The notes under the pieces: model-generated
What the model was told of the DNA's origin: nothing
The model's input: only the letters and a program-made list of their open reading frames with translations
Database searches by the model: none
Source of the DNA: an uncultured Lachnospiraceae bacterium
GTDB taxonomy: Bacteria > Bacillota > Clostridia > Lachnospirales > Lachnospiraceae
NCBI GenBank assembly: GCA_910586555.1
Contig: CAJUJY010000004.1
Location: 1-64,000, forward strand
DNA length: 64,000 nucleotides
Reading direction: 5' to 3'
Position numbers and translations under genes: made by a program
In this document: positions 43,550 through 53,196 of the stretch, in pieces
Numbering within the stretch: the first letter of the stretch is position 1
How the letters are laid out: every line of letters starts with the position of its first letter

Positions 43550-43987
43550 TTATTTGTCTTTAAGCGGGGTTACAAATACTTTTACCCCTTTAACTTCATT
43601 AATGGTTACTCTTGAACCTTCAGGTATAATTAAGCCATCTTCGCTGCTGCGTGCAGTCCATTCAAGCCCGTTTACTACAACTGTCCCTTTCTGGTTAAAA
43701 TTATCTATTGTTTCTGTAACCTTGCCTTCCTTTCCTGCCATGCCGTTTACATTGGTCTTTGTTCTGCTTTCATTAAGCTTCTTTTCTATAACAGGACGCG
43801 TAAATATTAACAGGAGTATTGATACTACAAGGAAAACTGCAATCTGTACAGGCCATGGTACGCCAAACAGTGAAAGTATAAATGCAACTAATGCACCACC
43901 TGCAAACCAGATTGTTGTAAGCCCTAACGTAATAATTTCAATTACTAGTAAAACAGCTAATGCCACAAGCCAGTAAAAAGGTATCAT
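43550..43987 (-). CDS. NfeD-family membrane protein
   Basis: The 145-aa protein has N-terminal membrane helices (FYWLVALAVLLVIEIITLGL; IWFAGGALVAFILSLFG; VQIAVFLVVSILLLIF) and a C-terminal OB-fold (GKVTETIDNFNQKGTVVVNG, EWTARSSEDGLIIPEGS, VTINEVKGVKVFV). NfeD proteins pair with stomatin-like proteins, and this gene sits 36 bases before the SPFH gene in one operon. The start ATG follows GGAGGAGGGG. Confidence 0.92.
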   Translation of the reverse strand: MIPFYWLVALAVLLVIEIITLGLTTIWFAGGALVAFILSLFGVPWPVQIAVFLVVSILLLIFTRPVIEKKLNESRTKTNVNGMAGKEGKVTETIDNFNQKGTVVVNGLEWTARSSEDGLIIPEGSRVTINEVKGVKVFVTPLKDK

Positions 43988-44041
43988 AACAATCCCCTCC
44001 TCCCTTATATAATACTATGCCCTGGTTTATATTATTTTATA

Positions 44042-44860
44042 TTATTTATTATAATTGTGCAAGGAAATATTAATACAGCCTCTTTTCTGCCTTGCTGCCT
44101 CATACATTATTACTGCTGCTGCTACTGCTGCATTTAATGACTCAAGCTTCCCTTCCATTGGTATATGTATTTTTTCTGTTACATATCCAAGAACCCGGCC
44201 TGATATGCCATTTGCTTCATTGCCTATTACAATCCCTGCTCCTTTTGTATAATCTGCCTGGTCGTAGGCCTTGCTTCCTTCCATGGCAGCCCCATATATA
44301 TTAAAGCCTTTATTCTTTATTATTTTTATGGTTTCTGTAATGTCATCTGTATATATAAATGGCATCCGGAATATTGCCCCCATTGTGGAACGCACAGTTT
44401 TAGGGTTAAATAAATCAGCAGTCCCCTTTCCCATTATTACAGCAGACATTCCCGCACCTTCAGCAGTACGCATTATTGTACCAAGGTTGCCTGGATCCTG
44501 TATATTGTCAAGCAAAAGCCACATATGTTTCTTGCAGTTTAATATATCTGTAATATTATAAGAAGGCTGTTTTATAATTCCAAGTACGCCCTGTGTGGTA
44601 ACCGTATCTGATAACTGTTTAAATATATTATCTGTAACAGTTTCAAAGGAACAGGACATGCAAAGTTTTTCTAATCTTTCATTATCTTTACCTGCCACTG
44701 TCCCTGATATATATAATTTTACAAGGCAGCCGTTTTCTGCTGCCTCTGTAAGCATTTTTAAGCCTTCTGCCACAAATAAGCCTGTACTGCGCCTGTATTT
44801 TGGCTGTTTCTGGAGCTTTAATATTTCTTTAACCTGCCTGTTTGATATGCTGTTAATCAT
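44042..44860 (-). CDS. TrmH/SpoU-family RNA 2'-O-methyltransferase
   Basis: The 272-aa protein has an N-terminal RNA-binding part (QVKEILKLQKQPKYRRSTGL, FVAEGLKMLTEA) and a knotted SPOUT domain with WLLLDNIQDPGNLGTIMRTA, VIMGKGTADLFNPKTVRSTM and VIGNEANGIS then IPMEGKLESLNAAVAAAVIM. It methylates a 2'-OH in rRNA or tRNA; the target is not evident. The ATG follows AGGAAG. Confidence 0.92.
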   Translation of the reverse strand: MINSISNRQVKEILKLQKQPKYRRSTGLFVAEGLKMLTEAAENGCLVKLYISGTVAGKDNERLEKLCMSCSFETVTDNIFKQLSDTVTTQGVLGIIKQPSYNITDILNCKKHMWLLLDNIQDPGNLGTIMRTAEGAGMSAVIMGKGTADLFNPKTVRSTMGAIFRMPFIYTDDITETIKIIKNKGFNIYGAAMEGSKAYDQADYTKGAGIVIGNEANGISGRVLGYVTEKIHIPMEGKLESLNAAVAAAVIMYEAARQKRGCINISLHNYNK

Positions 44861-44947
44861 TTATTCCTGCTTCCTGTTAATGTTTTTACATTTCCATGTA
44901 AAATAATGATATTCATCCCCTGCTTACATTTTGCCTGGAAAATGGGC

Positions 44948-44982
44948 ATTCTGCCGGTAATCAAATAAAAACCTGGCAGAAT
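44948..44982. terminator. possible terminator near the chemoreceptor 3' end
   Basis: ATTCTGCC and GGCAGAAT form a hairpin; the T-run is on the plus strand, so the direction is unclear. Confidence 0.4.
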
Positions 44983-44988
44983 TTTTGT

Positions 44989-46734
44989 TTATTTTAAGTG
45001 GAACTTTCCTACAAGTTCTTTCATTATTGCTGCCTGCCTGCTTAATTCTTCACTTGATGCTGCACTTTGCTGGACTGTTGCGGAATTAGACTGTGTAGCA
45101 GAGGAAATATTTTCCATCTGTTTGTTAATATATCCTGAATCTGCTGCCTGTTTTTCTGAGTCTTCTGCAATTTCCATAACAAGTTTATGTATTTTCTTAT
45201 TTTCCCCTAATATTTCTGATAATGCTTTTTCTGTATCTGCTGCAATCTGTGTCCCCCTGTCTACAGCTTTAATACAGTTTTCTACAAGTTTATGTGTAGT
45301 ATTTGCGGAATCCCCTGATTTCTGTGCAAGGTTCCTTACCTCAGATGCAACAACAGAAAACCCCTTTCCTGCTTCGCCTGCACGTTCTGCCTCTACAGAA
45401 GCATTAAGTGAAAGCAAGTTTGTCTGGAAAGAAATATCATCAATGGTTTTAATAATCTTTTCAATATCATGTGATGCTTCTGATATGCTTTTTATGGCTT
45501 CTGTAAGTTTCTCCATCATTTTTACGCCATTTTCTGTATGTATGCCTGACTGCATAGCAAATTCCTTTGCATCGCCTGCATTTTGTGAATTGCGTAATGC
45601 ATTGCCAGAAATATCCTTCATAAGATTTGAAACATCTTGTATGCTTTCTGCCTGCTGCATTGTTGACTGTGCAAGCTGTTGTGACATATTTGCCATCTGC
45701 CCTGAGCTAAAAGCAACATGCCCTGCTGCATCATCAATTTTTGATAATGTATAATTCATTGAACTAACAATTTGTTTAAGGGAATTATATATTTTTATAA
45801 ATTCCCCTTCATAGCTTACTTCTGCATGTATTTCAAAATTTCCATCTGCCATTTCACTGATAAGCCTTGATATATCATTTATATATGATTTTAGTATGTC
45901 CTGTGCCTGGTTTAATGTTTCTGCTGTCTGGCCAAACTCATTTTTTGACTTTATTTCTACTGGCTTTGAAAAATCACATTTTGACAGGCGCATGGCAAGG
46001 TCACGTATATTACGCAGTGGCACTGTAAATTTCCTTGCATATATAACAGAAATAATAACAGAAACAACAATCATTATAAAAACACAAAGGTTTGTCATCT
46101 GTAACTGCCATCGGAGCTCTTTATCTATCTGTTTTTCACGCCCTTCGTAAACACTTTCTATTTCATCAATATAATTCCCTGTGCTTACAATCCAGCCCCA
46201 CGGCTTAAAAAGCATGGAATATGCCCTTTTAGGTGCAACTGTAGTACCATCAGACTTTGTATAATAAAACTCATTAAAACCGCCTTCTTCTGATGACTGT
46301 ACTGTTTCCATTATTTCCTGGATAATCTTTACACCATTCTGGTCTTCAAGATTATAACGGTTATCACCTTCCTGTTCTTCAAGAATTGGGTGCGCAACTA
46401 ATATATAGTCTGTATTGTCAATCCAGAAATATCCGCTTCCATTATCACCATAACGCAGTGTTTTTATATAATCTGCTGCCTCCCTTTGTGCAGCTTCTTC
46501 TGTAAGTTTCCCTGCCTCCTGCCTTTGGTATATTCCCTGTAACAGCGTTATAACGCTTTGTACCTGGTACTTTACAGCATTATCATAACCTTCATGCAGT
46601 GTTTCTTTATAAACATTAAGGGATTCTGTTATCTGGTTTAACATGTTGTCCCTTGCAGTAAAACCAATTACTGCTGCAACAGCAATTACAATAAATATAT
46701 TTACACTAAGTAATAATGTTTTTACACTTTTCAT
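44989..46734 (-). CDS. methyl-accepting chemotaxis protein with single Cache sensor domain
   Basis: The protein (581 aa) has an N-terminal membrane helix ([19 protein letters not shown]), an extracellular single Cache domain (about 30-190, with [18 protein letters not shown] and [17 protein letters not shown]), a second helix ([20 protein letters not shown]), HAMP, and a signalling coiled coil with the hairpin tip [20 protein letters not shown] then [20 protein letters not shown]. It signals to CheA and implies motility. The start is ATG 46734 or the TTG 18 bases earlier, in a sequence shared with the rlmD-type gene. The last residues FHLK lack a CheR pentapeptide. Confidence 0.94.
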   Translation of the reverse strand: MKSVKTLLLSVNIFIVIAVAAVIGFTARDNMLNQITESLNVYKETLHEGYDNAVKYQVQSVITLLQGIYQRQEAGKLTEEAAQREAADYIKTLRYGDNGSGYFWIDNTDYILVAHPILEEQEGDNRYNLEDQNGVKIIQEIMETVQSSEEGGFNEFYYTKSDGTTVAPKRAYSMLFKPWGWIVSTGNYIDEIESVYEGREKQIDKELRWQLQMTNLCVFIMIVVSVIISVIYARKFTVPLRNIRDLAMRLSKCDFSKPVEIKSKNEFGQTAETLNQAQDILKSYINDISRLISEMADGNFEIHAEVSYEGEFIKIYNSLKQIVSSMNYTLSKIDDAAGHVAFSSGQMANMSQQLAQSTMQQAESIQDVSNLMKDISGNALRNSQNAGDAKEFAMQSGIHTENGVKMMEKLTEAIKSISEASHDIEKIIKTIDDISFQTNLLSLNASVEAERAGEAGKGFSVVASEVRNLAQKSGDSANTTHKLVENCIKAVDRGTQIAADTEKALSEILGENKKIHKLVMEIAEDSEKQAADSGYINKQMENISSATQSNSATVQQSAASSEELSRQAAIMKELVGKFHLK

Positions 46735-46758
46735 AAATTTCACCAGGCACAAAAACCC
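46732..46758 (-). repeat. translation-start region shared with the rlmD-type gene
   Basis: The minus strand reads TTTTTGTGCCTGG then TGAAATTTATG over the chemoreceptor start, nearly identical to 19377-19403. Confidence 0.55.
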
Positions 46759-46865
46759 ACTGCCCTGGGTGGTGGAAAGAGTGCCGTTCTCCTTTCTGTC
46801 TTAGCATATATTATTGCCAATGTAAAATTTTAAACGCATAAAACCGGTTGCATGGTATGGAAAGA

Positions 46866-47942
46866 CTATACACTTTCATTCATTTTTGCAAGCCTTGCTG
46901 CCTGGTCTGCTGCTATTATATTATCAAGTACTTCATTTATATCACCATTTAATATCTCGTTAAGCCTGTGGCTTGTGTATTTTATACGGTGGTCTGTAAC
47001 ACGCCCCTGTGGGAAGTTATATGTTCTTATTTTCTCCGAACGGTCACCTGTACCAACCTGGCTTCTTCTTTCTGCTGCCTGTTCACTGTCTGCCTTTTCC
47101 TGTTCCATGTCATATATTCTTGAACGCAGTACTTTCATTGCCTTGTCTTTATTTTTAAGCTGTGATTTCTCGTCCTGGCATGTTACTACTATCCCTGTAG
47201 GGATATGTGTAATCCTTACGGCAGAGTCTGTTGTATTTACACACTGGCCGCCATTGCCAGAGGCACGGTAAACATCTATTTTACAATCATTGGGATCTAT
47301 ATGCACATCAACTTCCTCTGCTTCTGGCATTATCGCAACTGTAGCTGTTGAAGTATGGATACGCCCGCCTGATTCTGTTGAAGGTATACGCTGTACACGG
47401 TGCACTCCGCTTTCATATTTAAGCTTTGAATATACACCTGTGCCAGTCACCATAAATACAATTTCCTTAAACCCGCCTATCCCGTTTTCATTGGCACTCA
47501 TAACTTCAACTTTCCAGTGGTTATTTTCTGCAAACTTGGAATACATGCGGAATAAATCTGCTGCAAAAAGTGCTGCTTCATCACCACCTGCACCGCCACG
47601 TATTTCAACAACAACATTTTTGCCATCATCAGGGTCTTTAGGAAGCATAAGCACCTTAAGTTCCTGTTCACATAAAGCCACTTTTTCCTTGCATGAATTA
47701 AGTTCCTCCTTGGCAAGTTCTTTAAGTTCCTCATCGCTTTCTTCATCAAGGATTGCAAGGCTGTCTTCTATGCCTTCTTTTGCTTCTTTATATTCTTTAT
47801 ATTTATCTGCAATAGGTAACAGTTCACTCTGTTCCATCATAAGTTCCCTGTATTTGTTCTGGTCATTAATAATTCCAGGCTCTGTAAGCAGCATATTTAC
47901 CTCTTCAAGCCTTCTTGCTAAATCTTCTAATTTATCAAACAT
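46866..47942 (-). CDS. prfA: peptide chain release factor 1
   Basis: The 358-aa protein has the stop-codon recognition region ([19 protein letters not shown]) and the peptidyl-tRNA hydrolysis motif GGQ in [20 protein letters not shown], then [20 protein letters not shown]. It reads UAA and UAG. The GGQ glutamine is the substrate of PrmC, encoded next upstream. ATG follows AAAGGA. Confidence 0.97.
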   Translation of the reverse strand: MFDKLEDLARRLEEVNMLLTEPGIINDQNKYRELMMEQSELLPIADKYKEYKEAKEGIEDSLAILDEESDEELKELAKEELNSCKEKVALCEQELKVLMLPKDPDDGKNVVVEIRGGAGGDEAALFAADLFRMYSKFAENNHWKVEVMSANENGIGGFKEIVFMVTGTGVYSKLKYESGVHRVQRIPSTESGGRIHTSTATVAIMPEAEEVDVHIDPNDCKIDVYRASGNGGQCVNTTDSAVRITHIPTGIVVTCQDEKSQLKNKDKAMKVLRSRIYDMEQEKADSEQAAERRSQVGTGDRSEKIRTYNFPQGRVTDHRIKYTSHRLNEILNGDINEVLDNIIAADQAARLAKMNESV

Positions 47943-48001
47943 ATCTTATTTCCTTTCATGCCTATAAAATTAACAACACATACCTTGCCAGTAATTCCTT
48001 T

Positions 48002-48841
48002 TTATGGCATTACTGCCGCTACAACCCTGTTATTGCCACATAAATCCTTTTGTATGCAGACATCTTTATAACCACTCTCCTCAAATATACTTTTAACCCA
48101 TTCCCCCTGGTCATGCCCTGTTTCAACAGCTATAATGCCCCCAGGTTCCAGGTGTTTTTTTGCCTGGCTTGTAATAATCCTGTAAAAGAAAAGCCCGTCT
48201 TTTCCACCGTCAAGTGCCATGCGCGGCTCATGTTCCCTTACTTCAGGCATAAGTGTATCTATAACACCAGTCCTTATATACGGCGGGTTTGAAACAATTA
48301 CGCCATAATTTCCTGTTATATTTTCAAACATATCACCCTGGACAAACTTAATATTAACACCATTAAGCCTGGCGTTAAGCCTGGCAGTTTCCAGTGCTTT
48401 TACTGAATAATCAGCCGCAGTACATAAAGCAGGGCTTCCAAGCTTTGCTAAAGATATGGCTATGCACCCTGAGCCTGTACACATATCAAGTATATGCCTG
48501 TCTTTTACAAATGGAAGCACATATTCCACAAGTGTTTCTGTATCCTGCCTTGGCACAAGCACATCTTCTGAAACTTTAAATATAAGCCCCATAAATTCCT
48601 GGCTGCCAGTAATATACTGTAATGGCATATGCGATGCCCTGGTATCTATAAGTTCCTGGTACTTTTTTACAGCCCATAAAGGTGCAGCATCATTTTTCTT
48701 AAGGAAATATTCTGCCCTGTCCATGCCTGTAACGTATTCAAGCAGATACCATGCATCTGTTCCAGAACAGTTTATTCCGGCCTGTTTTAATATTTCCCCG
48801 CCTTTATGTAATATATCCTGGAAGCTTAATTTATCCTGCAT
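48002..48841 (-). CDS. prmC: release factor glutamine N5-methyltransferase
   Basis: The 279-aa protein has an N-terminal helical domain (GTDAWYLLEYVTGMDRAEYF), motif I HILDMCTGSGCIAISLAKLG and the catalytic NPPY in VIVSNPPYIRTG. It methylates the GGQ glutamine of release factors. It is directly upstream of prfA in the same operon, the usual arrangement. ATG follows GGAGGG. Confidence 0.96.
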   Translation of the reverse strand: MQDKLSFQDILHKGGEILKQAGINCSGTDAWYLLEYVTGMDRAEYFLKKNDAAPLWAVKKYQELIDTRASHMPLQYITGSQEFMGLIFKVSEDVLVPRQDTETLVEYVLPFVKDRHILDMCTGSGCIAISLAKLGSPALCTAADYSVKALETARLNARLNGVNIKFVQGDMFENITGNYGVIVSNPPYIRTGVIDTLMPEVREHEPRMALDGGKDGLFFYRIITSQAKKHLEPGGIIAVETGHDQGEWVKSIFEESGYKDVCIQKDLCGNNRVVAAVMP

Positions 48842-48865
48842 GGCTTTTTACCCTCCATATGCCTG

Positions 48866-50266
48866 TTATTTATAATCTGATAAATTTATTACCTTAGCCC
48901 CGCTTTTTCTGGCTGTATTATTCTTTTTATCTTCTTTGGCTGCACTTACACCTGCTGGTTTTGTTTCCTCTGTCTTCTGCCCGTTTTGCTTTTTCTCCAT
49001 TTCCTGCCCGTCTGTGGCAGCAGATAAATCAAAAAAATGGTCAAGCTTTGCCAGGTTTTCATCTTTTAAATCCGTTTTAAGTGTTACTGCTTTCCTTGCT
49101 TCTTTGCGTTTCCTTGCTTCTTCTGCTATTCTTTCAAGTTCAGCTTCTTTCTCTTCCATTTCCCTTATCCGGCGTGCACGTTCTGTTGCACGCTGTTTAT
49201 TTTCAAGTTCCCTTTTAAGCAGTTCTTCTTTAATTTGTGCACGTGATTTTTTAGAAGCACCAGATTTTGCCCTTCTTGCCTTTTCTTCCTGCCTTGCCTT
49301 TTCTATCCTTAACCATCTTTGGTAGGCTTCCCAGTCAAATATTTCTTCAATGGAAGCAATGGCAACTTCTATCATTTTATCATCAGGTTCCCTGGTAGTT
49401 ATTCTTTGAAGCAATATTCCCGGCATACTTAAAAATGTAATTATTTTATTATCCCTGCTTCCTGCAAAAAGTATAAATTCATAAGAAACCCCTGCAATTA
49501 CAGGCACAAGCAGAAAACGTGACAGTATGCGCAGCCATATATTTTCAAAGTGTATAAACATAAAACATACAATGCTTATAAATACTACAATAAAAATAAA
49601 ACTTGTACCACACCTTTTATGGTGTTTTGACTGTTTACGTACATTTTCTACGGTAAGTTCAAGCCCGTTTTCCACGCAGTTTATGGATTTATGTTCTGCA
49701 CCGTGGTACATAAGCACCCTTTTTACATCTGGCACCATTGAAACCATAAGTATATATCCCATAAACAAAACAATGCGCATAACCCCCTCTGCTATGGAAA
49801 GCAGGGCAGGTGAAGTAATTAAGGGGTTTAAAAGCTGTGATAAAAAAAATGGCAGCACTATAAATATAACTGTTGCCATTATCACTGGAAAAGCAACAGC
49901 CAGTATAACCCCCAGGTTGTTTTTGCCTCCATTATCCTGTTTTTGTTCTATATTATTGCCATTATTATTATCTGTGTTATTTATGGCATTATTCTTTACC
50001 ATGTCTGCCTTATCTTCTTCCTCTTCAATGAAATCAGCAGAATATGTAAGTGTTTTAGCACCCAATATTAATGTATTGATAAAACTTGTTATCCCTCTTA
50101 TTATAGGCAGCCTTAAAAAAACTGGCCTGTCAGATATGCTTTTGCATTTGCCATGAATAACATTAATACCACCATCAGGCTTTCTGACTGCAACAGAATA
50201 ATTGGATTTATACTTCATCATTACTCCTTCTAATACAGCCTGGCCTCCAATTTGCGATGGTTTCAT
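48866..50266 (-). CDS. DUF1385 (YqhQ-like) membrane protein with long charged C-terminal tail
   Basis: The 466-aa protein begins with IGGQAVLEGVMMKYKSNYSV and has several membrane helices (VILAVAFPVIMATVIFIVLP; IVLFMGYILMVSMVP; FIFIVVFISIVCFMFIHF), MYHGAEHKSINCVENG and SRFLLVPVIAGVSYEFI. These are DUF1385 marks; the function is not known. About 150 C-terminal residues form a charged Arg/Glu/Lys coiled-coil tail absent from typical members, and an Asn-rich loop (NNTDNNNGNN) lies near residue 95. It is in the prfA-prmC-rpmE-rho cluster. ATG follows GGAGG. Confidence 0.9.
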   Translation of the reverse strand: MKPSQIGGQAVLEGVMMKYKSNYSVAVRKPDGGINVIHGKCKSISDRPVFLRLPIIRGITSFINTLILGAKTLTYSADFIEEEEDKADMVKNNAINNTDNNNGNNIEQKQDNGGKNNLGVILAVAFPVIMATVIFIVLPFFLSQLLNPLITSPALLSIAEGVMRIVLFMGYILMVSMVPDVKRVLMYHGAEHKSINCVENGLELTVENVRKQSKHHKRCGTSFIFIVVFISIVCFMFIHFENIWLRILSRFLLVPVIAGVSYEFILFAGSRDNKIITFLSMPGILLQRITTREPDDKMIEVAIASIEEIFDWEAYQRWLRIEKARQEEKARRAKSGASKKSRAQIKEELLKRELENKQRATERARRIREMEEKEAELERIAEEARKRKEARKAVTLKTDLKDENLAKLDHFFDLSAATDGQEMEKKQNGQKTEETKPAGVSAAKEDKKNNTARKSGAKVINLSDYK

Positions 50267-50325
50267 AACATTCCTCCATTCAATGATAAACGGTAAACAA
50301 ATAATATTTATTAACAAGGTAAAAA

Positions 50326-50362
50326 TGGCTACAACATCCGCCTGACGGGTGCTGCAGCCATT
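50326..50362 (-). terminator. terminator of rpmE
   Basis: On the minus strand AAATGGCTGCAGCACC pairs imperfectly with GGATGTTGTAGCCATTT, followed by TTTACC. A smaller GCCGGCctGCCGGC stem precedes it. Confidence 0.75.
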
Positions 50363-50384
50363 TATAATGCCGGCAGGCCGGCTT

Positions 50385-50591
50385 TTAATCAGCCTTTATG
50401 CCGTACTTACGGTTGAACTTGTCAATCGCACCACGGGCCTGTACATTCTTCTGCTGGCCTGTGTAGAAAGAATGGCATTTTGAGCAGATTTCTACATGTA
50501 TCTCTTCCTTTGTAGAACCTGTTACAAATTCGTTGCCACAGTTACATACAACTTTTGCCTGGTAATAATTTGGATGAATTCCTTCTTTCAT
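50385..50591 (-). CDS. rpmE: 50S ribosomal protein L31 (zinc-binding form)
   Basis: The 68-aa protein has [40 protein letters not shown] and [21 protein letters not shown]. The CxC plus CxxC cysteines mark the zinc-containing C+ form. ATG at 50591 follows GGAGG. It lies just downstream of rho. Confidence 0.97.
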   Translation of the reverse strand: MKEGIHPNYYQAKVVCNCGNEFVTGSTKEEIHVEICSKCHSFYTGQQKNVQARGAIDKFNRKYGIKAD

Positions 50592-50741
50592 TATTATAGC
50601 CTCCATTCTGCCGCCGCTATTTATAAATTGTTCCTGGCAGCCCGCCGCTTAAAATAAGGGGGACTGCTGTTTTATATCAAAAAACAACTCCCTAAGTATA
50701 GCATACAAAATATCTTAATGCAATATTTTTCTATTGAAATT

Positions 50742-52235
50742 CTACACAATTTTTATTTTCTTTATTGTGTGGATAAACTCCATATTGCTTTTAGTCCTGC
50801 GGAAAGTATCAATAATATGCTCTACTGCTTCATCTGCCCTGCTGCCGTTAAAGGCTTTCCTTATAAGGAAATTTGCTTCTATCTCGTCCTGTGTAAGTAA
50901 AAGGTCATCACGCCTTGTACTGGACTTTGGCAGGTCAATAGCAGGAAATACACGTTTTTCAGAAAGCTTTCTGTCAAGGACTATCTCCATATTGCCAGTG
51001 CCCTTAAACTCTTCAAATACAACATCATCCATTTTGCTGCCAGTATCAACAAGTGCTGTTGCAAGTATTGTAAGGCTTCCTCCTTCACGCATATTCCTTG
51101 CTGCACCGAAAAACCTTTTTGGCATATGGAGCGCAGCAGGGTCAAGCCCTCCTGACAATGTACGCCCGCTAGGCTGTACAGTAAGGTTGTATGCCCTTGC
51201 AAGCCTTGTAATGCTGTCAAGCAGTATCATAACATCTTCACCATGTTCAACAAGGCGTTTTGCCCTTTCAATAACCATTTCTGACACCCTTTTATGGTTT
51301 TCAGGAAGTTCATCAAATGTTGAATATATTACATCTACATTATTTCCCATAATAGACTCTTTTATATCTGTAACTTCCTCTGGACGTTCATCAATAAGAA
51401 GCACAATAAGGTGCATCTTTGGATGGTTTGTTTTAACAGCCTTTGCAACCTGCTTTAATAGTGTGGTTTTGCCAGTCTTTGGCTGTGATACAATCATGCC
51501 GCGCTGTCCTTTGCCAATAGGTGAAATTAAATCCATCATACGCATGGAAACAGGCCCTCCCTGGATTTCAAGCCTTATCCTTTCATTAGGGAATATTGGT
51601 GTAAGCTGTTCAAACTTAACCCTGCGTATAATCCTGTCAGGATTAACACCATTTACTGTACGGATATATAAAAGTGCACCAAATTTTTCATTCTGGTTAC
51701 GTACCCTTACATTGCCCTTAAGTATATCCCCTGTACGGAGATGGTACTTTCTTATAAGCGCTGGCGAAACATAGACATCTTCATCACCTGGAAGGTAATT
51801 ATCACACCTTATAAAGCCATACCCCTCCTGCATAACTTCAAGTATGCCTTCACGCACTTCACCACTGTCAAGCTGTTCCATATCACTTGGCTGTATGCCA
51901 TTCTGGTCATTCCTGTTATTATTATTGCTATTACTGCTATTGTTATTATTGCTGCTGCCACTGTTTTTAGCTGTACCCCTGTTACGTTCAGCCCTTCTTG
52001 TCTTCTCCTCTTCATTCTCTGTCCTGTTGTCTTTAGGTGCTTTTTTTGCTGCCTTATTATTTCTGTCACTACTTCCAGGCTCTTCTGTAAGCGTGCCATT
52101 ATTACTGCTATTCTTTGCCATTTCAAGAATTTTTTCAAGAAGTTCCTGCTTTTTGTATGTAGTTACATTCTTTATGCCCAGTTTCTTCCCTTCAATACGC
52201 AATTCTACAAGTGACATTTTCCCAAAATCTGACAT
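50742..52235 (-). CDS. rho: transcription termination factor Rho with Asn/Ser-rich insert
   Basis: The 497-aa protein has the N-terminal helix bundle (MSLVELRIEGKKLGIKNVTT), an RNA-binding cold-shock-like domain (GILEVMQEGYGFIRCDNYLP), Walker A in MIVSQPKTGKTTLLKQVAKA, Walker B in LIVLLIDERPEEVTD, and Q/R loops (TFDELPENHKRVSEM; RTLSGGLDPAAL). Between residues about 50 and 120 there is a charged then Asn/Ser-rich segment (SSNNNNSSNSNNNNRND). A similar insert makes Clostridium botulinum Rho prion-forming. It terminates transcription in the cytoplasm. Confidence 0.97.
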   Translation of the reverse strand: MSDFGKMSLVELRIEGKKLGIKNVTTYKKQELLEKILEMAKNSSNNGTLTEEPGSSDRNNKAAKKAPKDNRTENEEEKTRRAERNRGTAKNSGSSNNNNSSNSNNNNRNDQNGIQPSDMEQLDSGEVREGILEVMQEGYGFIRCDNYLPGDEDVYVSPALIRKYHLRTGDILKGNVRVRNQNEKFGALLYIRTVNGVNPDRIIRRVKFEQLTPIFPNERIRLEIQGGPVSMRMMDLISPIGKGQRGMIVSQPKTGKTTLLKQVAKAVKTNHPKMHLIVLLIDERPEEVTDIKESIMGNNVDVIYSTFDELPENHKRVSEMVIERAKRLVEHGEDVMILLDSITRLARAYNLTVQPSGRTLSGGLDPAALHMPKRFFGAARNMREGGSLTILATALVDTGSKMDDVVFEEFKGTGNMEIVLDRKLSEKRVFPAIDLPKSSTRRDDLLLTQDEIEANFLIRKAFNGSRADEAVEHIIDTFRRTKSNMEFIHTIKKIKIV

Positions 52236-52533
52236 AATTAACCTCTTTCTTTTATTAGTATATATTAACCAGCAGTACTGTTACTGTGGTTGTTACCGTT
52301 GCTTACGCAATAATAGGAATTGTATAACTCTTGAAAATTCAATAGAATTAATAGAAATAATCTATAATATCCGGATGTTAAACGTGGTACTTTAAATTTC
52401 TGCTCTTATAAATAATATACACAATAACTTCCATATTGTAAAGTAAATTCTTACATCTGTTCCAGAAATTTATAATATAAATAATAGATAATTTATAGTT
52501 ATCCAAGGTTTGTTGTATATATTGTAGTCTGTG

Positions 52534-52625
52534 TACATGCAGCAGTTTTATATATTTTCTGTAGCAGGCACGTTCCCACTACGATAGTGCCTTTTACAGA
52601 AAATATATAAAACTGCTTGCATGTT
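52534..52625. repeat. 92-base palindrome inside fold-back element 2
   Basis: ACATGCAGCAGTTTTATATA and TATATAAAACTGCTTGCATGT are inverse copies, continuing inward with TTTTCTGTA/TACAGAAAA and GGCAC/GTGCC. Confidence 0.8.
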
Positions 52626-52833
52626 ACTATGTTTCATTGGGAATTAAAAGTTTTCCTGTTTGTATTTTAACTTTTTGACAAAATTTTATATTTGTCTGGA
52701 AGACTTTTATGTCCCATGTAAAAAGTACTTTTCACCGTTATTAAACACTATCACATGTGCAAGTGCAGTACAATGCCATTGAACCAGGGAAATCCACAGG
52801 AAATATTTTTATAAACTGCCAAAACGTATATTA

Positions 52834-53011
52834 CCTGGCAAAGGCCAGATGTAATCCTAAAAGGCAACTGTACGGGGCCGCCGGCGTTTAAACCTGGTTT
52901 TAAATGCTTCAAAGAAATTTTTTCTTTGAAGCATACAGGTTTTACGCGCCGTTGCGTGAACCCGTCCAAGCGGAAGCGGGTTGCCTGTAGGATTACTTTG
53001 GACTTGCCAGG
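52834..53011. repeat. 178-base palindrome inside fold-back element 2
   Basis: CCTGGCA at the left pairs with TTGCCAGG at the right; inner stems include GTAATCCTA/TAGGATTAC, GGCAAC/GTTGCC and ATGCTTCAAAG/CTTTGAAGCAT. It corresponds to 32613-32787 read in the opposite direction; inner stems differ but stay paired. Confidence 0.8.
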
Positions 53012-53121
53012 GTATAACATTCTGGTCTATTATTTAAAATAAACCGTGGATAACTATAAATTATCTTTTGTTTGCGAACAATTAAAAATTTATGCAACAG
53101 ACATGGATTCTATTATTTTTT

Positions 53122-53149
53122 ATTGATTTTTTTATTTTGCACGTTATAC
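53122..53149 (+). promoter_or_regulatory. promoter of the 179-aa gene
   Basis: TTGATT (53122-53127) and TATACT (53144-53149) have a 16-base spacer. The -35 box is 18 bases from the end of fold-back element 2. Confidence 0.65.
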
Positions 53150-53196
53150 TATAAATGGATTTAGAGTAAACCAGTTTAATATCCAGGAGATAAAAT

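Larger units (their letters stand above)
52455..53104. mobile_element. fold-back (MITE-like) element, copy 2
   Basis: Its arms share AGATAATTTATAGTTATCC and ggtttgtt or ggtttatt (52487-52513 and about 53038-53066, inverted) with element 1. It carries a 92-base palindrome (52534-52625), the gggaattaaaagtttt segment in the same orientation as in element 1, and a 178-base palindrome that is the inverted counterpart of 32613-32787. No transposase is present. It fills the gap between rho and the 179-aa gene. Confidence 0.75.

Noticed and set aside
50734..51774. 346-codon plus-strand frame opposite rho
   Set aside because: It lies antisense to conserved Rho motifs and shows no protein family features.
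52751..53020. 89-codon frame inside fold-back element 2
   Set aside because: It spans a 178-base palindrome and has no family resemblance or ribosome binding site.
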